DNA of 55,268 nt from Phocaeicola_A sp963624095. GTDB taxonomy: Bacteria; Bacteroidota; Bacteroidia; Bacteroidales; Bacteroidaceae. Shown in pieces: positions 8,490-16,976 of this stretch. The stretch is from the NCBI GenBank assembly GCA_963624095.1, contig CAVFNZ010000002.1, forward strand, positions 1-55,268. The letters are read 5' to 3'. The notes under the pieces were generated by a model. It worked only from the letters and a program-made list of their open reading frames with translations. It did no database searches and had not been told where the DNA came from. The first letter of the stretch is position 1; each line of letters starts with the position of its first letter. A program made the translations under genes and the position numbers.

Positions 8490-9347
8490 ATGGTAAAGAA
8501 GAAGAAAGTATCCTACTGGCATAATTTCAAGTTTAAGTATAAACTGACAATTATCAACGAAAGCACTCTGGAGGAGGTGGTAGGCATTCATGTCTCCAAA
8601 CTCAACGGCTTGTCGGTGTTGCTCTCCGCGCTTCTCTTCCTCATCGTGATTGCCGCGCTTATCGTCAGTTTTACCCCTTTGCGCAATTACCTGCCCGGCT
8701 ACATGAACAGTGACGTGCGCAAACAGATTGTGGACAACGCCTTGCGGTTGGACTCCATGCAGGAGGTGCTCGATTGCCAGAATCTCTACATCATGAACAT
8801 TCAGGACATCTTCCGCGGTACGGTACGCATTGATACGGTCCACTCGCTCGACTCCCTCACGGCCCTTCGCTCCGAAGACCTGTTGGAGTCCACGGCACGC
8901 GAGAAGGAGTTTCGCAAGGAGTACGAAGAAGCGGAAAAATTCAACCTGACCAACATCAAGGAGGCTCCTGACGCGGAGAACCCTATCTTTTATCGGCCTG
9001 CCCGGGGAGTCGTTTCCGTAGCGTTCGCCCCTCGCGACGGACACTATGGCGTGGACATCTCCACCGATTCCAACGAAAGTGTGTTGGCCGTGCTGGACGG
9101 GACTGTGGTGATGAGCGACTATGTGGCCGGTATAGGCTATGTGATAGAATTGCAACATAACAGGGATATGATATCGGTGTACAAGCAATGCGGCGCGCTG
9201 CTCAAGCAGGTGGGCGACAAGGTGAAGGCCGGCGAAGTGATTGCCTTGGTGGGCAACACGGACGGGCACACGGCCGGGCCGCATCTCCACTTTGAGCTGT
9301 GGCGCAAGGGTGAGGCACTGAATCCTGAAAAATATATAGTCTTTTAA
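8490..9347 (+). CDS. M23 family peptidase, single membrane anchor, one catalytic His replaced
   Basis: The 285-residue protein has a basic start (MVKKKKVSYWHNFKFKYK), one membrane span at about 46-70, a short coiled stalk and a C-terminal LytM/M23 domain facing the periplasm. The zinc ligands His185 and Asp189 (HYGVD) and His267 (HLHFE) are present, as is His265. The position that usually reads Y-x-H, the second general-base His, is Gln233 (YKQCG, codon 9186-9188). Activity may be lowered, or the protein may work as a LytM-type regulator of cell-wall enzymes. It sits 13 bp after rimM and abuts dxr directly. Confidence 0.88.
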   Translation: MVKKKKVSYWHNFKFKYKLTIINESTLEEVVGIHVSKLNGLSVLLSALLFLIVIAALIVSFTPLRNYLPGYMNSDVRKQIVDNALRLDSMQEVLDCQNLYIMNIQDIFRGTVRIDTVHSLDSLTALRSEDLLESTAREKEFRKEYEEAEKFNLTNIKEAPDAENPIFYRPARGVVSVAFAPRDGHYGVDISTDSNESVLAVLDGTVVMSDYVAGIGYVIELQHNRDMISVYKQCGALLKQVGDKVKAGEVIALVGNTDGHTAGPHLHFELWRKGEALNPEKYIVF

Positions 9348-10502
9348 ATGAAGAAACAGATAGCTATTTTAGGTTCCACGGGCTCCATCGGTACGCAGGC
9401 CCTGCAGGTCATTGAGGAACATCCCGACCTGTATGGCGTTTACACACTGACGGCCAACAATCAGGTGGAACTGCTGGCGGAACAGGCACGCAAGTTCATG
9501 CCCGATTCGGTAGTCATCGTCAACGAAACGAAATACGAGCAACTGAAAGCGTTGCTGGCCGACCTTCCCATCAAGGTCTATGCGGGCGCGGATGCCCTTT
9601 GTCAGATTGTGGAGTCTGCCTCCATCGACATCGTGTTGACAGCCATGGTGGGCTATGCGGGACTGCGTCCCACCATCAATGCCATCAAGGCGCGCAAAAC
9701 CATTGCCTTGGCGAACAAAGAGACCTTAGTGGTGGCGGGAGACCTCATCAACAGTTTGGCAAGCCGGTACCACGCCCCCATCATACCGGTCGACTCCGAA
9801 CACTCGGCCGTGTTCCAGTGCCTGGTGGGTGAGGCGGGTAATTCCGTTGAGAAAGTCATCCTGACGGCTTCGGGCGGTCCCTTCCGCACCTTCACCAAGG
9901 AGCAGTTGCAGGCTGTGACCAAGGAGCAGGCTCTCCGTCATCCCAACTGGCACATGGGAGCCAAGATAACCATCGACTCCGCCTCCATGATGAACAAAGG
10001 CTTTGAGGTGATTGAGGCGAAGTGGCTCTTCGGCGTTCGTCCGGACCAGATAGAGGTGGTGGTTCATCCGCAGTCGGTTATCCACTCCATGGTGCAGTTT
10101 GAGGACGGGGCGGTGAAGGCCCAGTTGGGCATGCCCGACATGCGTCTGCCTATACAGTACGCCTTCTCTTATCCCGACCGCGTGCACGCCTCTTTCGAGC
10201 GGCTTGATTTTTCCCGATGCGCCTCACTTACCTTTGAGACTCCCGACACATCCCGCTTTCGCAACCTGGCGTTGGCGTACGAAGCGTTGCGGGTAGCCGG
10301 CAACATGCCCTGCATCGTGAATGCCGCCAACGAAGTGGTGGTGGATGCCTTCCTTCATGACCGTATCGGATTCCTGCGGATGAGTGATGTCATCGAACGG
10401 ACGATGCAACGTGTCGCCTACGTCAAGCAACCCGTCTACGAGGATTATGTGGCGACGGATGCCGAGGCGCGCCGGGTAGCCGGGGAGCTCATTGACAAAT
10501 AA
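9348..10502 (+). CDS. dxr: 1-deoxy-D-xylulose 5-phosphate reductoisomerase
   Basis: Dxr (IspC) makes MEP from DXP with NADPH, the first committed step of the pathway that ispF also serves. The 384-residue protein has the NADPH loop LGSTGSIGTQAL, NKETLVVAGDL, the substrate and metal motifs VDSEHSAVFQCL and TASGGPF, and IDSASMMNKGFEVIEAKWLF. It starts on the base after the M23 stop codon, which points to translational coupling. Confidence 0.96.
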   Translation: MKKQIAILGSTGSIGTQALQVIEEHPDLYGVYTLTANNQVELLAEQARKFMPDSVVIVNETKYEQLKALLADLPIKVYAGADALCQIVESASIDIVLTAMVGYAGLRPTINAIKARKTIALANKETLVVAGDLINSLASRYHAPIIPVDSEHSAVFQCLVGEAGNSVEKVILTASGGPFRTFTKEQLQAVTKEQALRHPNWHMGAKITIDSASMMNKGFEVIEAKWLFGVRPDQIEVVVHPQSVIHSMVQFEDGAVKAQLGMPDMRLPIQYAFSYPDRVHASFERLDFSRCASLTFETPDTSRFRNLALAYEALRVAGNMPCIVNAANEVVVDAFLHDRIGFLRMSDVIERTMQRVAYVKQPVYEDYVATDAEARRVAGELIDK

Positions 10503-10541
10503 ATATAAGGAAATAAATAAAAACAAGATAATAAGAAGACA

Positions 10542-11900
10542 ATGGAAACATTTTTGATTCGTGCCCTTCAACTGATGATGTCACTCTCCTTGCTGGTGGT
10601 CATTCACGAAGGAGGACATTTCCTGTTTGCTCGTTTGTTCAAGATTCGTGTGGAGAAGTTCTGCCTTTTCTTTGACCCGTGGTTCACCCTGTTCAAGTTC
10701 AAACCGAAGAACAGCGATACGGAATATGGTATCGGTTGGCTTCCCTTGGGAGGTTATGTGAAGATATCCGGCATGATAGACGAGTCGATGGACACCGAAC
10801 AGATGAAACAACCGGTGAAAGAGTGGGAGTTTCGCGCCAAACCCGCATGGCAGCGTTTGCTGGTGATGATTGGTGGCGTGCTCTTCAACTTCCTGTTGGC
10901 CCTGTTCATCTACTCCATGATACTTTTCACTTGGGGCGATTCGTACTATCCTTTGCAGGATATGACTTATGGAATGAAGTTTAACGAACGTGCCCAGGAG
11001 ATTGGTTTCCGTGACGGCGACATTCTGTTGCGTGCCGATGACAAGAACCTGGACCGTTTTGGCGTGGATATGTTGCGCAGCATCGTGGATGCCAAAACCG
11101 TTACCGTGAAGCGCGATGGAGCGGAAACGCAGGTGGCTATCCCCGAAGACTTGAGCCTCCTGACGGTAGGCAACGAGAAACCCGTGTTCGTGGACTTCCT
11201 TTATCCGGCCGTTATCGACAGCGTGTTGCCGAGTTATCCCGGTGCACAGGCCGGTCTGCAGAAGGGCGACAGCCTGCTGGCCCTCAATGACAGCACCATC
11301 CATTCGTGGAACGAATTCAAGCAAATACTCTCCGACCTGAAGTTCAAGGCTGATGCCGTCCCCGAGAAGGCCGACCAGTGGAAAAACATCACCTTGCAGG
11401 TGGCGCGTGAGGGACGTGTGGATACACTCGCCATGGCGCTCGACTCCACTTTTGTCGTAGGCATCGTCCCCCCAGCCTTGTCGCAACTCTACAAGGCTAA
11501 AAAGATTGAGTACGGTTTCTTCGCCTCTTTCCCGGCGGGCGTGTCCCATGGGGTCAATATCCTGAAGGGCTATGTCAACGACATGAAATATGTCTTCACT
11601 AAAGAGGGAGCTACCAGTTTGGGCGGGTTCGCCACCATCGGCAGCATTTTCCCCACGGAGTGGAATTGGCCTCGCTTCTGGGAGATGACCGCGTTCCTGT
11701 CCATCATACTCGCCTTCATGAACATTCTGCCTATCCCCGCTTTGGATGGTGGTCATGTGCTGTTCCTCCTCTATGAGGTAATCACCCGCCGCAAGCCGAG
11801 TGACAAGTTTATGGAACGGGCACAGGTGGTCGGTATGGTGCTTTTACTTATCCTTTTGGTCTGGGCGAACTTTAACGACATTCTGCGGTTCGTCTTCTAA
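10542..11900 (+). CDS. rseP: RseP-type site-2 membrane protease
   Basis: This 452-residue intramembrane zinc metalloprotease has HEGGH (His22-His26) in the first span, a central PDZ region (SVLPSYPGAQAGLQKGDSLLALNDSTI), and ALDGGH with Asp402 near the C terminus as third metal ligand. In E. coli RseP cuts the anti-sigma factor RseA. Bacteroidetes lack RseA, so the substrate here is unknown; ECF anti-sigma factors and remnant signal peptides are candidates. It ends the tsaB-to-rseP run. Confidence 0.93.
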   Translation: METFLIRALQLMMSLSLLVVIHEGGHFLFARLFKIRVEKFCLFFDPWFTLFKFKPKNSDTEYGIGWLPLGGYVKISGMIDESMDTEQMKQPVKEWEFRAKPAWQRLLVMIGGVLFNFLLALFIYSMILFTWGDSYYPLQDMTYGMKFNERAQEIGFRDGDILLRADDKNLDRFGVDMLRSIVDAKTVTVKRDGAETQVAIPEDLSLLTVGNEKPVFVDFLYPAVIDSVLPSYPGAQAGLQKGDSLLALNDSTIHSWNEFKQILSDLKFKADAVPEKADQWKNITLQVAREGRVDTLAMALDSTFVVGIVPPALSQLYKAKKIEYGFFASFPAGVSHGVNILKGYVNDMKYVFTKEGATSLGGFATIGSIFPTEWNWPRFWEMTAFLSIILAFMNILPIPALDGGHVLFLLYEVITRRKPSDKFMERAQVVGMVLLLILLVWANFNDILRFVF

Positions 11901-12020
11901 CGGACCGCATCGAATGATGTGGGTCAGTCCGTAAACCCGGTGGAGGATTACGCTTGTCAGTTTTCCGGTCGTATGGCTGAATTTCTTGTCAATTTCATCG
12001 TGTAAGCTGACCCCAAAAAA

Positions 12021-12078
12021 CGCAAGTACTTACGATGACCAACGTAAGTACTTACGTTGGCGCATGCAAGTACTTGCG
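12021..12078. repeat. Three 14-bp palindromes spaced exactly 22 bp
   Basis: The units are CGCAAGTACTTACG (12021-12034), CGTAAGTACTTACG (12043-12056) and TGCAAGTACTTGCG (12065-12078). Their centres are 22 bp apart, about two helical turns. The middle unit is the core of a perfect 22-bp palindrome at 12039-12060 that runs from CCAACG to CGTTGG. The array lies 120 bp after rseP. It could be a protein-binding array or a dispersed intergenic repeat of this genome. Confidence 0.8.
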
Positions 12079-12129
12079 TTGGCGGTTGAGGCTATATTGC
12101 CACCGGGCTTTCGGACTGAACAGAAAATA

Positions 12130-12165
12130 TTCGGGCGGCTCTCTCGAAAGAGGGAACCGCCCGAA
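12130..12165 (-). terminator. Hairpin terminator for the minus-strand small gene
   Basis: TTCGGGCGG (12130-12138) pairs perfectly with CCGCCCGAA (12157-12165), and an inner CTCT/AGAG stem closes the loop. Read on the minus strand the hairpin is followed by TATTTTCTG, a partial U-tract. It lies 85 bp downstream of the 30-codon gene at 12250-12342. Confidence 0.6.
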
Positions 12166-12174
12166 CTATTAAAT

Positions 12175-12205
12175 CTTGTCGGCCCTTGCAGGCCGCAAGT
12201 TTTTT
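12175..12205 (+). terminator. Intrinsic terminator, plus strand
   Basis: CTTG (12175-12178) pairs with CAAG (12196-12199) and GGCC (12181-12184) with GGCC (12191-12194), followed at once by six T (12200-12205). It is well placed to end the tsaB-to-rseP transcript after a 3' leader of about 270 bases. Confidence 0.75.
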
Positions 12206-12249
12206 GATTTCAATCAGAAAGGATGCTAATGGATAACATCCGGTCTCGT

Positions 12250-12342
12250 TTAATGTTTCGTGTTAGTCTCGACTACTGCAATTACACTTAAAACCGTGAA
12301 AACAGCTACGATAGCTAACAGAATTGATACTTGTGCTGTCAT
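12250..12342 (-). CDS. Candidate small single-span membrane protein (30 aa)
   Basis: On the minus strand ATG at 12342 opens a 30-codon frame that starts MTAQVSILLAIVAVFTVLSV and ends with TAA at 12250-12252. The residues form one hydrophobic span of about 22 residues, from Val5 to Val24, then a polar tail (ETNTKH). No family is recognised. Support comes from context: a perfect Bacteroides promoter at 12426-12456 reads toward it, leaving a 5' leader of about 75 bases, and hairpins lie downstream. Small membrane proteins of this size are often missed by gene callers. It could instead be a chance frame within a small RNA. Confidence 0.6.
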   Translation of the reverse strand: MTAQVSILLAIVAVFTVLSVIAVVETNTKH

Positions 12343-12425
12343 AATTCTAAATCTTTTTACCTTTTAAAACTAATACTATTTAAACTAATCTCATCAATCA
12401 CTTTCGTGATTCGTTTTACACGCTG

Positions 12426-12456
12426 CAAATGTAGGGCACTTCTGACACCTGACAAA
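12426..12456 (-). promoter_or_regulatory. Consensus promoter, minus strand, for the 30-codon gene
   Basis: On the minus strand TTTG (complement of 12453-12456), a 19-bp spacer and TACATTTG (complement of 12426-12433) match the Bacteroides -33/-7 consensus exactly. Transcription should start near 12419. The leader contains a small hairpin at 12397-12412 (AATCAC/GTGATT). Confidence 0.75.
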
Positions 12457-12478
12457 CAAAATACATGTTGAATAACAT

Positions 12479-12492
12479 AAAACGGCCGTTTT
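12479..12492. promoter_or_regulatory. Perfect 14-bp palindrome AAAACGGCCGTTTT
   Basis: This inverted repeat lies just upstream of the minus-strand promoter of the 30-codon gene and about 190 bp before the hybrid regulator gene. Its position between two divergent genes makes it a candidate operator. No known regulator is assigned. The remaining sequence from 12493 to 12678 shows no clear feature beyond a weak TATATTCG box at 12641-12648. Confidence 0.4.
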
Positions 12493-12678
12493 CTTGACAT
12501 AGGTCAATTCTTGCCTGTCGAATGTAATCGCTTTGTCACACGCTGTCCCGAGGAATGACAAACTGGCACTGATAAACTGTCATGTCATGCGAAAACCGTT
12601 AAAATTAGCTTCCACTGATGTTCGTGTGACGGAAATGTCGTATATTCGTCTCCAATTTCGCCGAGAGGCCGTAAACGT

Positions 12679-15600
12679 ATGAAACATATTAGAACCTTTA
12701 CTCTCTTTGTCTGTTTGCTATGGGGCGCATCGTCCATTTGGTCACAGAACGATTTGGTGTTCAGACACCTGGATGTAAGCCAGGGATTCCCCGAAAATAC
12801 CATTTTGGGACTCTTCAATATGCCCGACGGGCGTTTGGGGCTGCGTACGACCGCTTCCATCTCCTTCTATGACGGAGGCGAAAGCCAAAACTACGAGTAC
12901 ACTCCACAGTCTGTCTACAACTGGGACTACACGAGTGTGTCCGAGGAAATGGTGGACAGCGAGGGACGGATATGGATGAAGGCTATAGGTACACTCACCG
13001 TCTTCGACTCCCATCGGCTGAGATACATCAACAATATCGACTCCCTGCTTCGTACCATGCAGGTGGAAGAACCCTTGGCGGACCTCTATATGGACCGTCG
13101 GAAAAACTTTTGGTTCGTCACGAAGAATCAGGACGTACTCTATTATAATAAGGAGAAAGATAAACTGACAACCGTTTGTGAAGCCGGTGAACAGGTGCGC
13201 AAAAACGGGTCTGTCAGTGCCGTCGCCGCTACCGACCGCATCTGCCGCATCATCTACCGCAATGGCGTGATACGCTGTTGGGACATCCAACAGGAGAAGT
13301 TCGTGCAACGTGAAGACTTCCTGGTGCCCGTTATGGAACATCGCTACTCTGATGCCGTCCTTGTCCGCCCACAGCGCGACGGTAGCGTCTGGCTGGCGAC
13401 CAATCAGTATGTGGGTCACTTCGATCCGTCGGACTGCATATGGCGACAGGTACCGGGGCTGCAATTCGTCCCCATGGACATCTGTTGCTCGTTGGACGTG
13501 GACACGCTTGGTAACGCCTGGGTGGGTACAACGCGCGGGGGAATTTTCATTATCAACGGAAAGAACCTGTCGAGCAGGCATCTCCCCAGTATCCCTTTGC
13601 TGGATGGCACTACCATTGACAACGATGTGATAGACATTGCCGTACAGCCCAACGGACAAGGCGTTTGGCTGGGACTCTACAATCAGGGTGTCTGCTATTA
13701 CCACAGGAGCTTGGAAAAGTTCACCCGGGTGAACAGTACCTCCTTGATGCGCATCCCTAACAACAAAGCGTGGACCGACAACAACATCCGTAGCCTGTTG
13801 TCGATGCCCGACGGTAAGATACTGGTGGGAACTCAACGGGGACTTTATAGCTATGATCCCCGCACGCAACGTGTTACGAATGTTTATCCCGAACTGAACG
13901 GCAAACTTTGTCGCCGCTTGTTCCGCGACAGCAAGGGACGCATCTGGGTTGGCACTTTCCGCAGCGGGCTCTATGGCATCGAAGGGGGTAAGGTGACTCA
14001 TTACAGTCAACCTCCGCAGCGGCGCGTGCAAGGATTTGGCTACGATAACATACGTAACATCTTTGAGGACAGTAACGGAAACCTGTGGATAAGTATCTCT
14101 GGCGGCCTTTGCCGCTTCTCACCCGAAAGCGGTACGTTTGACTTGCTGAATGTACGTCACCCGGAACTCAACCGCTTTAAAAGGTCACTGGTGGTAGTGG
14201 AACAGCCGGAAACGGGCTACTTGATAGCGGGCGGCATTAACGGTCTCTACTGCTATGACCCCCGTACCGACCGGGCGTGGATACCCGCTGACGAGGCGGA
14301 GAAAGACCCCTGCTACGAACATTCCAACGACAACTATACCTGCATCCTGCGCGACTCGCGCGGACTGATGTGGTTCTGCACCTACAATGGACTCAACATC
14401 GTTGACCAGGCAAGTCACCGGCTCTATAAGCTCAACGAACGTCAAGGGATGCTCAACCATGTGGCGAAGATGGCCATCGAAGACGACAACGGTGACATGT
14501 GGGTATCTACCAGTAACGGACTTTGCAAGATAGAGGTTTCCAAATCCGCCGGGGGTGACTATCAGTTCGACATTGTCACCTTCAACAGCGAGGATGGACT
14601 TCAACAAGGTGAATATTTCGATGGCTGCGCCTGTAAGGACAACGACGGCGTACTCTATTTCGGCGGAGTGAACGGGTTCGACAAGTTTCAACCCGACAAC
14701 ATTATCTATAATGGCTATGCCGCAAAACCGATACTGACGGGCTTCAGCCTGTTCAACAACGAAGTGGAGGTGGGGAAGCCCTACAACGGGAAGGTGATAC
14801 TGAAAGAAGCCATCGGCTTTACTGAAAGGGTGAACCTGGACTACAAAGAGAACTTCTTCACCATAAACTTCTCGGCCCTCAACTTCGTGAACCCTTCCAA
14901 AACCTATTATGCCTACAAACTGGAAGGTTTCGACAACGATTGGATAGAACAGGTGTCCACCCATGGTATCGGGTCGGCCACCTACAACAACCTCGACCCG
15001 GGTACATATCGCTTCAGGGTGCGGTCGGCCAACAACGACAAGGTGTGGTGCGCGCAAGAGGCTACACTCACAATCGTCATCAACCCGCCGTTTTGGGACA
15101 CCGTGTATGCCCGTGTCTTTTACGTGCTGCTCGCTATCGCCTTGCTTTCTGCCTCCATCTACTATCTCCTGCGGAAGAGCGAGGCCAAGATACGACGCGA
15201 GAAAGAACGTGAAGCGGCACGCCAACGTGAAGAGTTGGAGCAGATGAAGTTCCGCTTCTTCACCAACATCAGCCATGAATTCCGCACGCCGTTGAGTCTC
15301 ATCATAACCCCTTTGGAGGCCATCATACGCAAACTTACCGATGAGAACCTCAAGGCGCAGCTGACATCCGTCTACAAGAACGCCCAACAGATGTTGGAAT
15401 TGGTGAACCAATTGCTTGATTTCCGTAAGCTGGAGATGACGGGCGAAAAACTGAATCTGCGCGCAGGCTATGTGACGGACTTTATCCCCTCGCTCTTCAC
15501 GCCGTTCCAATCCCTGGCCGAAGAGAAGCATATCCACTATGTCTTCGAGTGCTGCGATGAACCCATATACATGTATTTTGACGCGGAAAAGCTGAAGAAG

Positions 15601-16830
15601 ATAGTCAACAACCTTCTTTCCAATGCCTTCAAGTTTACTCCCAACGGAGGTGACGTGGGTCTGCGCACCGCCAAAGTGACCGAGGAGGGACGTACCTATC
15701 TGTTGATTGAAGTCTCCGACTCGGGTATCGGCATCTCCGAGGAGGACCAGAAGCATATCTTTGAACGCTTCTATCAAGTCCGTTCCGACAAGTCCGAGTT
15801 GGGGAGCGGCATCGGTTTGCACCTGATACATGAATATGTCAAACTTTATGATGGCAAACTGCATATACAGAGCCATCTGGGCGGAGGCTCCGTCTTTACG
15901 GTCTATATTCCTACGGACCTGACTGCGGAAGAACCTGCCGAGGCTGCGCAGAAGGATGTTGCGCCCGATGCCGAAAGCGAAGAGAAACAACCGGAAGAGA
16001 CACGGAAAGCGAATCGCCACACTGTATTGGTGGTAGAGGATAACCGGGACTTCCGCAACTTCCTTGTCGCGCAACTGGCCGAAGAGTACAATGTGTACGA
16101 TGCGGCTGATGGTGAGGAAGCCTTGCGAAAGGCCACGGAAGTGGGAGCCGAACTGATTGTGAGTGACGTGATGATGCCTAAGATGGATGGATTTGAACTC
16201 TGTAAACACATCAAGGAAAATATCGAAACCTCCCATATACCGGTCATCCTGTTGTCGGCCCGTGGCTCGGAGGACGTGAAGATTAGCGGTTATGAGGCGG
16301 GAGCCGATTCTTACATCGTCAAGCCCTTCAGCATTGACCTCTTGCTGACCCGTATGCGAAAACTCATCGAACAGCAGAAGACACGCAGGGAGTCGTTCAA
16401 CAAAAACCTGGAAGTGGAACCGAGCTCCATTACCATCACCTCTTTGGACGAACAACTCATCAAACGTGCCTTGAGCTGTGTGGAAAAGAACATGGACAAC
16501 TGCGACTACACCGTTGAACAACTCAGTTCCGAGGTGGGGATGACCCGTATGAGCCTCTATCGGAAGTTGCAGAGCATAGTGGGGCAAACGCCCACCGAGT
16601 TTATCCGCTCCATCCGACTGAAACGTGCCGCCCAACTGCTGCAAGGCAGCCAAATGACCATCCTGCAGATTTCCGATATGGTAGGTTACAACAGTTCGCG
16701 GGCTTTCTCCAAAAACTTCAAGGAGATGTTCGGCATGCTTCCCTCGCAATATGCCGAGCAGTACAATGCCTCACGGACAAAGAACGGGGCGAACGGGAAG
16801 GATGATGGCGAAGTCACGGTGGATAATTAA
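12679..16830 (+). CDS. Hybrid two-component system regulator (HTCS)
   Basis: This 1383-residue protein joins sensor and response regulator in one chain. It has a signal peptide (1-22), a periplasmic two-component propeller of about 14 repeats (25-720), a Y_Y_Y domain (about 735-800, ending before NPPFW), one membrane span (about 812-832), a HisKA domain with His866 in NISHEFRTPL, a HATPase (SNAFKF, DSGIGI, GSGIGLHL), a receiver with Asp1163 in VSDVMMPKMDGF, and a C-terminal AraC HTH (about 1275-1370). Such proteins usually sense glycan fragments and switch on a polysaccharide-utilisation locus. No SusC/SusD pair or glycoside hydrolase is adjacent. The next genes are an ECF sigma factor and a methyltransferase-like protein. 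Confidence 0.95.
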   Translation: MKHIRTFTLFVCLLWGASSIWSQNDLVFRHLDVSQGFPENTILGLFNMPDGRLGLRTTASISFYDGGESQNYEYTPQSVYNWDYTSVSEEMVDSEGRIWMKAIGTLTVFDSHRLRYINNIDSLLRTMQVEEPLADLYMDRRKNFWFVTKNQDVLYYNKEKDKLTTVCEAGEQVRKNGSVSAVAATDRICRIIYRNGVIRCWDIQQEKFVQREDFLVPVMEHRYSDAVLVRPQRDGSVWLATNQYVGHFDPSDCIWRQVPGLQFVPMDICCSLDVDTLGNAWVGTTRGGIFIINGKNLSSRHLPSIPLLDGTTIDNDVIDIAVQPNGQGVWLGLYNQGVCYYHRSLEKFTRVNSTSLMRIPNNKAWTDNNIRSLLSMPDGKILVGTQRGLYSYDPRTQRVTNVYPELNGKLCRRLFRDSKGRIWVGTFRSGLYGIEGGKVTHYSQPPQRRVQGFGYDNIRNIFEDSNGNLWISISGGLCRFSPESGTFDLLNVRHPELNRFKRSLVVVEQPETGYLIAGGINGLYCYDPRTDRAWIPADEAEKDPCYEHSNDNYTCILRDSRGLMWFCTYNGLNIVDQASHRLYKLNERQGMLNHVAKMAIEDDNGDMWVSTSNGLCKIEVSKSAGGDYQFDIVTFNSEDGLQQGEYFDGCACKDNDGVLYFGGVNGFDKFQPDNIIYNGYAAKPILTGFSLFNNEVEVGKPYNGKVILKEAIGFTERVNLDYKENFFTINFSALNFVNPSKTYYAYKLEGFDNDWIEQVSTHGIGSATYNNLDPGTYRFRVRSANNDKVWCAQEATLTIVINPPFWDTVYARVFYVLLAIALLSASIYYLLRKSEAKIRREKEREAARQREELEQMKFRFFTNISHEFRTPLSLIITPLEAIIRKLTDENLKAQLTSVYKNAQQMLELVNQLLDFRKLEMTGEKLNLRAGYVTDFIPSLFTPFQSLAEEKHIHYVFECCDEPIYMYFDAEKLKKIVNNLLSNAFKFTPNGGDVGLRTAKVTEEGRTYLLIEVSDSGIGISEEDQKHIFERFYQVRSDKSELGSGIGLHLIHEYVKLYDGKLHIQSHLGGGSVFTVYIPTDLTAEEPAEAAQKDVAPDAESEEKQPEETRKANRHTVLVVEDNRDFRNFLVAQLAEEYNVYDAADGEEALRKATEVGAELIVSDVMMPKMDGFELCKHIKENIETSHIPVILLSARGSEDVKISGYEAGADSYIVKPFSIDLLLTRMRKLIEQQKTRRESFNKNLEVEPSSITITSLDEQLIKRALSCVEKNMDNCDYTVEQLSSEVGMTRMSLYRKLQSIVGQTPTEFIRSIRLKRAAQLLQGSQMTILQISDMVGYNSSRAFSKNFKEMFGMLPSQYAEQYNASRTKNGANGKDDGEVTVDN

Positions 16831-16866
16831 TCTCTTCCGGAAGTGATGCACTCCGTTTTTAAGTAC

Positions 16867-16896
16867 TTGTTACAATGGAAAACCTTGTTTGTTACA
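16867..16896 (+). promoter_or_regulatory. Direct repeat TTGTTACA, 22-bp spacing, upstream of the sigma-factor promoter
   Basis: TTGTTACA occurs at 16867-16874 and again at 16889-16896, 22 bp apart, and each copy continues as AATGGAA or TGGAA. The repeat ends 8 bp before the -33 element of the sigma-factor promoter. Two direct half-sites about two turns apart next to the -33 element are the usual site of an AraC-family activator, which is the output domain of the upstream hybrid regulator. Confidence 0.55.
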
Positions 16897-16904
16897 TGGA
16901 AGCG

Positions 16905-16934
16905 TTGACGGGTGGGGAGAAGGATATACCTTTG
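16905..16934 (+). promoter_or_regulatory. Promoter of the ECF sigma factor gene
   Basis: TTG at 16905-16907, a 19-bp spacer and TACCTTTG at 16927-16934 fit the Bacteroides consensus. The predicted start is near 16941, about 36 bases before the sigma-factor ATG. Confidence 0.65.
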
Positions 16935-16976
16935 TAACGTCAGAAATTATTAAGAAACGCAATCTCTAAATCTAAT

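Noticed and set aside
11986..12207. 73-codon plus-strand frame in the gap after rseP
   Set aside because: It runs through the palindrome array and both terminators, so the sequence is explained by those elements.
14185..16749. Long open frame of about 854 codons antisense to the hybrid regulator
   Set aside because: It is the mirror of a GC-rich, strongly supported gene, has His/Val-rich low-order composition, no domain and no promoter.
12679..16830. Polysaccharide-utilisation locus regulator in a PUL
   Set aside because: The protein type fits, but no SusC/SusD pair or glycoside hydrolase gene is near, so a PUL is not claimed.
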